Shown here in pieces: positions 5,186 through 6,140 of a stretch of 6,140 bases of DNA. The stretch covers positions 1 through 6,140 of the forward strand of contig DCDF01000143.1 in assembly GCA_002316295.1 (NCBI GenBank), in the 5' to 3' direction. Source of the stretch: Syntrophaceae bacterium UBA1062 (lineage in GTDB: Bacteria; Desulfobacterota; Desulfomonilia; UBA1062). Made by a program: the position numbers and the translations under genes. Positions within the stretch are counted from its first letter, which is position 1. Each line of letters starts with the position of its first letter. The notes under the pieces were generated by a model that was given only the letters and a program-made list of their open reading frames with translations, did not search any database and was not told the DNA's origin.

Positions 5186-6140
5186 AGGGGTTTCCCGCAC
5201 GCGCCCCCCCGGGAAGCCTGTGCCTCCGCTGCCGGAGCCGCGCGCATCTTTGCATCCGCACCGGCTTCTCGAAACGCTGCGCCGGCCTCAGACAAGCACA
5301 GGAAGTTCATGTCATGCTCCGACGCATAGTCGAGCAGACAGTCAATGCCCGACAAAAGCCTGCGATATGCGCTCTCGTCAGGAACAAAGGGGCTCCTGCC
5401 CGGAAGCAGCGATGTCGAGTGAAACGACATGTTCAGATATCCGTATCCGTTTCTCATGAACGACCGGCTCAACCGCAGCATATCCCGGCCGCTGCTCTGC
5501 TCGGGGGAGAGGCATGCCAGGTTGAGCAGATTCATCCTCTTCAGCAGACCGGGCACGTGCAATCCCTGAAACAGGCCCGATTGGATGATGCTCGCCACGC
5601 GCCTGCAGAACGCAAAGTTTTTCTGAAAAAAACCGATGGTAGGCGGAATTTCCACCAGGGCCCCTCCGGTTTCGCGGTCGCCCCCTGCTGTGCATCGAAT
5701 GAAATACGGCCCTGCTGGCTCGTCGGTGAAGTCCGGGCCGCAATACTCGGACCAGTCGCAAAAGGGCGAAACCGAGGTGTCCACCCGATAGCCCAGCTTC
5801 AGCAGGTTCCGGGCCACCGTTTCGCTGAAACCCCATCTTCCCGCCCTGAATGAGGTCGGCTCGACCCCAAAGCTCGCCCGTATGGCTTCGTGAAGTGTCT
5901 CGAGCTTTCTGTACTGCAGGTCTTCGGGCAGGTTGCAGAGCATGGAGCTGTACTCGCAGGGCTCCTCCTCGAACGGAGGGGTGTTCCAGGGATGGCAGTG
6001 CGACCCGATCTCGCACCTTCCGGAATCCAGGATCTTCTTCAGAATCGCCACCGAGTCCCTGTCCGTGGCCACCTGGTAGGTGATCAGATAGGTAGGTCTG
6101 GCGCCATATCGGTCGAAGATCTCCTGGACAGAAGGGATCC
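5182..6140 (-). CDS. WalW-like polysaccharide deacetylase, N-terminus beyond right edge
   Basis: The reading frame enters from the right edge and ends at TGA 5184-5182, with 318 complete codons visible from 6138. Upstream of GTG 6072 the frame continues as EIFDRYGARPTYLITYQ, so that GTG is an internal valine and not the start. NodB-type carbohydrate esterase motifs are visible: GSHCHPWNTPP (histidines at 6000-5998 and 5994-5992, the expected metal ligands), SFRAGRWGFS (about 5853-5824) and SFHSTSLLPG (active-site histidine at 5421-5419). The first motif, with the catalytic aspartate, should lie just outside. The family removes N- or O-acetyl groups from polysaccharides using a divalent metal; the match is to the subgroup often named WalW in LPS and exopolysaccharide loci. 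The last 35 or so residues are rich in alanine and glycine and look unlike the catalytic domain. It is on the same strand as the flippase operon, 258 bases upstream. The exact substrate is unknown. Confidence 0.85.
   Translation of the reverse strand, partial: IPSVQEIFDRYGARPTYLITYQVATDRDSVAILKKILDSGRCEIGSHCHPWNTPPFEEEPCEYSSMLCNLPEDLQYRKLETLHEAIRASFGVEPTSFRAGRWGFSETVARNLLKLGYRVDTSVSPFCDWSEYCGPDFTDEPAGPYFIRCTAGGDRETGGALVEIPPTIGFFQKNFAFCRRVASIIQSGLFQGLHVPGLLKRMNLLNLACLSPEQSSGRDMLRLSRSFMRNGYGYLNMSFHSTSLLPGRSPFVPDESAYRRLLSGIDCLLDYASEHDMNFLCLSEAGAAFREAGADAKMRAAPAAEAQASRGGACGKPL

Overview
The window is a GC-rich stretch of bacterial DNA with every convincing gene on the minus strand, so it is read from high to low coordinates. 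The content (lipid-linked glycan flippase, nonulosonic-acid sugar enzymes, polysaccharide deacetylase) points to a surface-polysaccharide or glycosylation locus. The high GC and the deacetylase type would suit a Gram-negative such as a deltaproteobacterium-like lineage, but no marker here fixes the taxonomy.

Layout in transcription order: (1) 6140-5182, a WalW-like polysaccharide deacetylase whose N-terminus lies beyond the right edge. (2) 5181-4924, a 258-base gap holding a possible sigma70-type promoter, a GC-rich hairpin with a direct repeat, and no convincing gene. (3) 4923-3370, a Wzx-type MOP-superfamily flippase with about 14 membrane segments. (4) 3328-2357, a LegB-type NDP-sugar 4,6-dehydratase. 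(5) 2364-1198, a LegC-type PLP aminotransferase. (6) 1205-573, a PglD/NeuD/LegH-type left-handed beta-helix acyltransferase. (7) 576-1, the N-terminal 192 codons of a NeuB/LegI-type nonulosonic acid synthase, open at the left edge.

The four sugar genes form one tightly packed unit: legB/legC overlap by 8 bases, legC/legH by 8, and legH/legI by 4 (ATGA). Strong ribosome binding sites precede legH and legI. The four enzymes match consecutive steps of the legionaminic acid type pathway: dehydration of an NDP-GlcNAc, 4-amination, 4-N-acetylation, and (after a hydrolysing 2-epimerase not seen here) condensation with phosphoenolpyruvate. The missing hydrolysing epimerase (LegG/NeuC) and CMP-sugar synthetase (LegF/NeuA) would be expected beyond base 1. 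The flippase would move a lipid-linked glycan across the inner membrane. The deacetylase may trim N-acetyl groups or belong to a neighbouring assembly gene set.

I see no CRISPR array, tRNA, rRNA or insertion sequence. The pathway is a known one. The less ordinary points are the coupled gene starts, the long structured leader, and the composition of the flippase gene.
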